A stretch of DNA of 7,881 bases from Serpentinimonas sp. (lineage in GTDB: Bacteria; Pseudomonadota; Gammaproteobacteria; Burkholderiales; Burkholderiaceae_C). A program made the translations under genes and the position numbers. The stretch lies in NCBI GenBank assembly GCA_025458665.1, contig JALOSG010000153.1, forward strand, positions 1 through 7,881. The letters are read 5' to 3'. Shown here in pieces: positions 4,774 to 7,881 of the stretch. A model generated the notes under the pieces. The model made no database searches, had not been told where the DNA came from, and was given only the letters and a program-made list of their open reading frames with translations. Positions within the stretch are counted from its first letter, which is position 1, and every line of letters begins with the position of its first letter.

Positions 4774-7693
4774 ATGCTCATGCCCACCGCCCACCCCACG
4801 CCCGACCTGGCCGATCTGGAAAACCACAGCGAATTCATCGCCCGCCACATCGGGCTGTCGGAGTCCGACGAGCAGCACATGCTCTCGGTGGTGGGGGAGG
4901 CCACGCGCCGCGCCCTGATCGACAGCATCGTGCCGCGCAGCATTGCGCGCAGTCAGGGCATGAAGCTGCCACCCGCCATCACCGAGGCGGCGGCGCTGGC
5001 CGAACTCAAGGCGCTGGCGCAAAAGAACGTGGTCATGCGCAGCTACATCGGGCAGGGCTACCACGACACGCACACGCCCGGCGTGATCCTGCGCAACATC
5101 CTGGAGAACCCCGCCTGGTACACCGCCTACACGCCCTACCAGGCCGAGATTTCCCAGGGCCGGCTGGAGGCGCTGCTGAACTTCCAGACCATGCTGACCG
5201 ACCTGACCGGCATGGACATGGCCAACGCCTCCATGCTCGACGAGGCCACCGCCGCCGCCGAGGCCATGACACTGGCCAAGCGCTCGGTGAAGGCCAAGGG
5301 CAACGCCTTCGTGGTCTCGGGCGACTGCCACCCACAAACGCTGGAGGTCATACAGACGCGGGCTGCGCCGCTGGGCCTGGAGGTGCGCGTGACACAGTCG
5401 GCCGCAGAATGGACCGCCGCGCTGCAGGCCGACGACTACTTTGCCGCGCTGGCCCAGTACCCCACCACGCACGGCCGTATCGATGACCTGCGCAGCGATG
5501 TAGCGTTGGTGCACAGCAAGCAGGCCGCCTTCATTGCAGCGGCCGACCTGCTGGCCCTGACCCTACTCACGCCCCCTGGCGAGTGGGGCGCCGACATGGT
5601 GGTGGGCACCACGCAGCGCTTTGGCATGCCCATGGGTGCCGGTGGCCCGCACGCGGCCTTCCTGGCCTGCCGCGACGCCTTCAAGCGCTCCCTGCCCGGC
5701 CGTCTGGTGGGCGTGAGCGTGGACGCCCACGGCAAGCCCGCCTACCGGCTGGCCTTGCAGACGCGCGAACAGCACATCCGCCGCGAGAAAGCCACCTCCA
5801 ACATCTGCACCGCGCAGGTGCTGCCGGCGGTGGTGGCCAGCATGTATGCCGTGTACCACGGCCCGGAGGGCCTGCGCCGCATAGCGCAGCGGGTGGCCCG
5901 CCTGACCGCCGTGCTGGCCGAAGGCCTGGCGCAGCTGGGCTACCCCAGCACCCACGCTTCGGCCTTCGACACGCTGTGCCTGCACACCGGTGCCGCCACG
6001 CACAGCCTGCTGCTGCGCGCCCGCAGCGCCGGCATGAACCTGCGTGCGTTTGGGCACGAATTCGTCTGCATCGCGCTCGATGAAACCACCACCCGCGCCG
6101 ACGTGCAGCAACTCTGGCAGGTGTTTGCCGGGGACGGTAAAGCGCTGCCCGACGCGGCCCTGTTCGATGCCGACACCGACACCCGCATTCCCCCCGAGCT
6201 GCGCCGCACCAGCCCCTTCATGACGCACCCGGTGTTCCACAGCCACCACTCGGAAACCGGCATGCTGCGCTACATCCGGTCTTTGTCCGACAAGGACCTG
6301 GCGCTGGACCGCAGCATGATCCCGCTGGGCAGCTGCACCATGAAGCTCAACGCCACCAGCGAGATGATCCCCATCACCTGGCATCCACCCGTTTGCGCCG
6401 GCAGAGCAACTGGAAGGCTACCGCCTGCTCGATGAGCAACTGCGCGCCTGGCTGTGCGAGGCCACGGGCTACGCGGGCATCAGCCTGCAGCCCAACGCGG
6501 GCAGTCAGGGCGAGTACGCAGGCCTGCTCGCCATCAAGGCCTACCACGCCTCGCGCGGAGAAGGCCACCGCAACATCTGCCTAATTCCCAGCAGCGCCCA
6601 CGGCACCAACCCGGCCAGCGCACAGATGGTGGGCATGCAGGTGGTGGTGACGGCCTGCGACGAGTCGGGCAACGTGGACATGGCCGACCTGAAGGCCAAG
6701 TGCGAGCAGCACAGCGGCCAGCTGGCGGCCGTGATGATCACCTACCCCAGCACCCACGGTGTGTTCGAGACGCAGGTGAAAGACCTGTGCGCGCTGGTGC
6801 ACCAGCACGGCGGGCGCGTGTACGTGGACGGCGCCAACATGAACGCGCTGGTGGGCGTGGCCGCGCCCGGCGAATTTGGCGGCGACGTGAGCCACCTGAA
6901 CCTGCACAAGACCTTCTGTATTCCGCACGGCGGCGGCGGCCCCGGCGTGGGTCCGGTGTGCGTGGTGGAAGACCTGGTGCCTTTCCTGCCTGGCCACAAT
7001 GCCGGGGGCCTGACGGTGGCCGAAGGCGGCGTCGGCGCGGTATCGGCAGCGCCGCTGGGCAACGCGGCGGTGCTGCCCATTTCCTGGATGTACATCCGCA
7101 TGATGGGCGCCGACGGCCTGAAGCAGGCCACCGAGGCGGCCATTCTGGCGGCCAACTACATCAGCGTGCGGTTGAAGGACCACTACCCCACGCTGTACGC
7201 CAGTGTGGGCGAGGACGGCAAGCCCGGCCATGTGGCCCACGAGTGCATTCTGGATTTGCGCCACTTCAAGGAAACCAGCGGTGTCATGGCCGAGGACGTG
7301 GCGAAGCGCCTGATGGACTACGGCTTCCACGCGCCCACGCTGTCCTTCCCGGTGGCCAACACCCTCATGGTGGAACCCACCGAGAGCGAGACGCTGGCCG
7401 AGCTGGACCGCTTCATCGACGCGATGATTGCCATCCGCGAAGAGATCCGGCAGGTGGAAGCCGGCCACTGGCCACAAGACGACAACCCGCTGAAGCATGC
7501 ACCGCACACCGCTGCCAGCCTGCTGCAGGGCGAGTGGACCCGCGCCTACCCGCGCGAGGTGGGCGCGGCCATGAACCCGGGCGGCAAGGGCCGCGTGGGC
7601 AACAAGTACTGGCCGCCCGTGGGCCGCATCGACAACGTGCACGGCGACCGCAACCTGTTCTGCAGCTGCGTGCCGGTGAGCGATTACGCCTGA
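4774..7693 (+). pseudogene. gcvP: Glycine dehydrogenase (decarboxylating), P-protein, frameshifted
   Basis: GcvP is the PLP enzyme that decarboxylates glycine and loads GcvH. Residues 1-536 (4774-6381) are authentic, with the N-terminal block YIGQGYHDTHTPGVILRNI (91-109), the LTGMDMANASMLDEATA block and GSCTMKLNATSEMIPITW at the end. The frame then runs 17 unrelated residues to a TGA at 6433-6435. The rest of the protein continues one frame over (6383-7693, 436 residues), beginning IHPFAPAEQLEGYR. It includes QPNAGSQGEYAGLLAI, SSAHGTNPASAQM, the PLP lysine in LNLHKTFCIPHGGGGPG (codon 6908-6910) and the ending GDRNLFCSCVPVSDYA. The expected PEFAN is missing at the junction, equal to a net loss of 14 nt. 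Restored length would be about 977 residues, normal for one-chain GcvP (about 955-975). No other stop or shift is seen, so this is either a recent mutation or a sequence error. The downstream half has no ATG, GTG or TTG in frame before 6626. Confidence 0.9.
6379..6385 (+). other. Frameshift junction in gcvP (apparent 14-nt deletion)
   Basis: TGG (6379-6381, Trp536) is followed by a lone C (6382) and then ATC (6383-6385, Ile of IHPF). Family members read TWPEFANIHPF or close variants here. Five codons minus one base are missing, which moves the frame by +1. The exact breakpoint is ambiguous by one C. A 14-base loss is not the usual one-base homopolymer error. Confidence 0.85.
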
Positions 7694-7703
7694 GGCCCGG
7701 CGC

Positions 7704-7719
7704 CTGGCCTCTAGGCCAG
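7704..7719. other. Small inverted repeat between convergent genes, possible weak terminator
   Basis: CTGGCC (7704-7709) and GGCCAG (7714-7719) can form a 6-bp stem with a TCTA loop that straddles the stop codon of the minus-strand gene. It begins 11 nt after the gcvP stop. No T-run follows on either strand, so termination activity is doubtful. Its placement between convergent stops is the only support. Confidence 0.3.
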
Positions 7720-7881
7720 CACCACCGCGTCCATGGCGAGGTGGCCGTGCATGACCTCTCGGCTGAGGTAGTGCGGAGCCGCGGTGGGTTGGGCAACCTC
7801 TTGGCCCCAGCCAGCTGCACCCAGTGCGAAAAACAGCGGCAGGAAATGCTCGTCGGTGGGGTGGGCCTGTGCGCCTAGCGC
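7711..7881 (-). CDS. LigB/DODA-type extradiol dioxygenase, C-terminal fragment
   Basis: Only the last 56 residues are in the window; the 5' part lies beyond its right edge. The fragment reads ALGAQAHPTDEHFLPLFFAL, and ends in YLSREVMHGHLAMDAVVLA before a TAG stop (complement of 7711-7713). The HPTxEHFLPL block and the closing G-x-LAMDA segment are characteristic of the class III ring-cleavage family related to E. coli YgiD and plant 4,5-DOPA dioxygenase, which use a non-haem metal and usually have about 260 residues. The His of the HPT motif is part of the conserved active-site region. The specific aromatic substrate cannot be told. It converges on gcvP with only 17 nt between stops and is not part of the gcv operon. 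Confidence 0.8.
   Translation of the reverse strand, partial: ALGAQAHPTDEHFLPLFFALGAAGWGQEVAQPTAAPHYLSREVMHGHLAMDAVVLA

Noticed and set aside
6379..6385. Programmed +1 ribosomal frameshift restoring GcvP
   Set aside because: A +1 shift would still lack PEFAN, and no slippery sequence or stop-codon context is present at the junction.
6581..7642. Long minus-strand open frame (353 codons) opposite the 3' half of gcvP
   Set aside because: Antisense to well-conserved GcvP sequence; His/Val/Gly-rich with no recognisable domain.
4774..7693. Natural split into gcvPA and gcvPB
   Set aside because: The break is inside the conserved TWPEFANIHPF segment, not at the known subunit boundary, and there is no start codon or ribosome binding site for the second part.
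6454..7878. Plus-strand open frame of 474 codons continuing in frame 1 after the gcvP break
   Set aside because: It overlaps the true GcvP continuation in frame 2, and its Arg/Gly/Pro-rich translation is a typical GC shadow.

Overview
The window is very GC-rich, with strong G/C preference at third codon positions. The protein sequences (ETF-QO, GcvT, GcvH, GcvP) are of betaproteobacterial type, and I infer a Burkholderiales member, probably Comamonadaceae. That placement rests on remembered family resemblance, not on a search.

Layout. (1) Positions 1-1509 hold the 3' part of an electron-transfer-flavoprotein:ubiquinone oxidoreductase (ETF-QO) gene; its start lies outside the window. (2) Overlapping it by 4 nt is a second redox gene (1506-2864). 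It encodes an Fe-S flavoprotein of the F420-hydrogenase beta subunit / HCAR / BciB superfamily whose substrate I cannot name. (3) The 3' end of that gene contains a sigma70-like promoter and the first part of a tandem glycine riboswitch (about 2816-3060), followed by an intrinsic terminator (3058-3105). (4) The riboswitch leads into the glycine cleavage operon gcvT (3118-4275), gcvH (4346-4711) and gcvP (4774-7693). (5) A convergent gene on the minus strand, of which only the 3' end is present (7711-7881), encodes a LigB/DODA-type extradiol dioxygenase.

How the genes fit together. GcvP decarboxylates glycine and loads the aminomethyl group onto the lipoyl arm of GcvH. GcvT passes the one-carbon unit to tetrahydrofolate and releases ammonia. 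The riboswitch would sense glycine. The 5' arm of the terminator shares GGG with the P1 helix of aptamer II, so glycine binding should disfavour the terminator and turn the operon on. The ETF-QO/FrhB-like pair upstream is a separate electron-transfer unit.

The most notable anomaly is that gcvP is not one open frame. The reading frame shifts at about 6382, inside the highly conserved TWPEFANIHPF region. The sequence looks as if 14 nt (the PEFAN codons less one base) were deleted. Both halves are otherwise intact and family-like, and the PLP lysine lies in the downstream, out-of-frame half. As written, the glycine cleavage system would lack a functional P-protein, unless the lesion is a sequence or assembly error. 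I saw no mobile elements, CRISPR arrays, tRNA or rRNA genes. The window is mostly ordinary housekeeping sequence, and I do not see a credible undescribed system in it.
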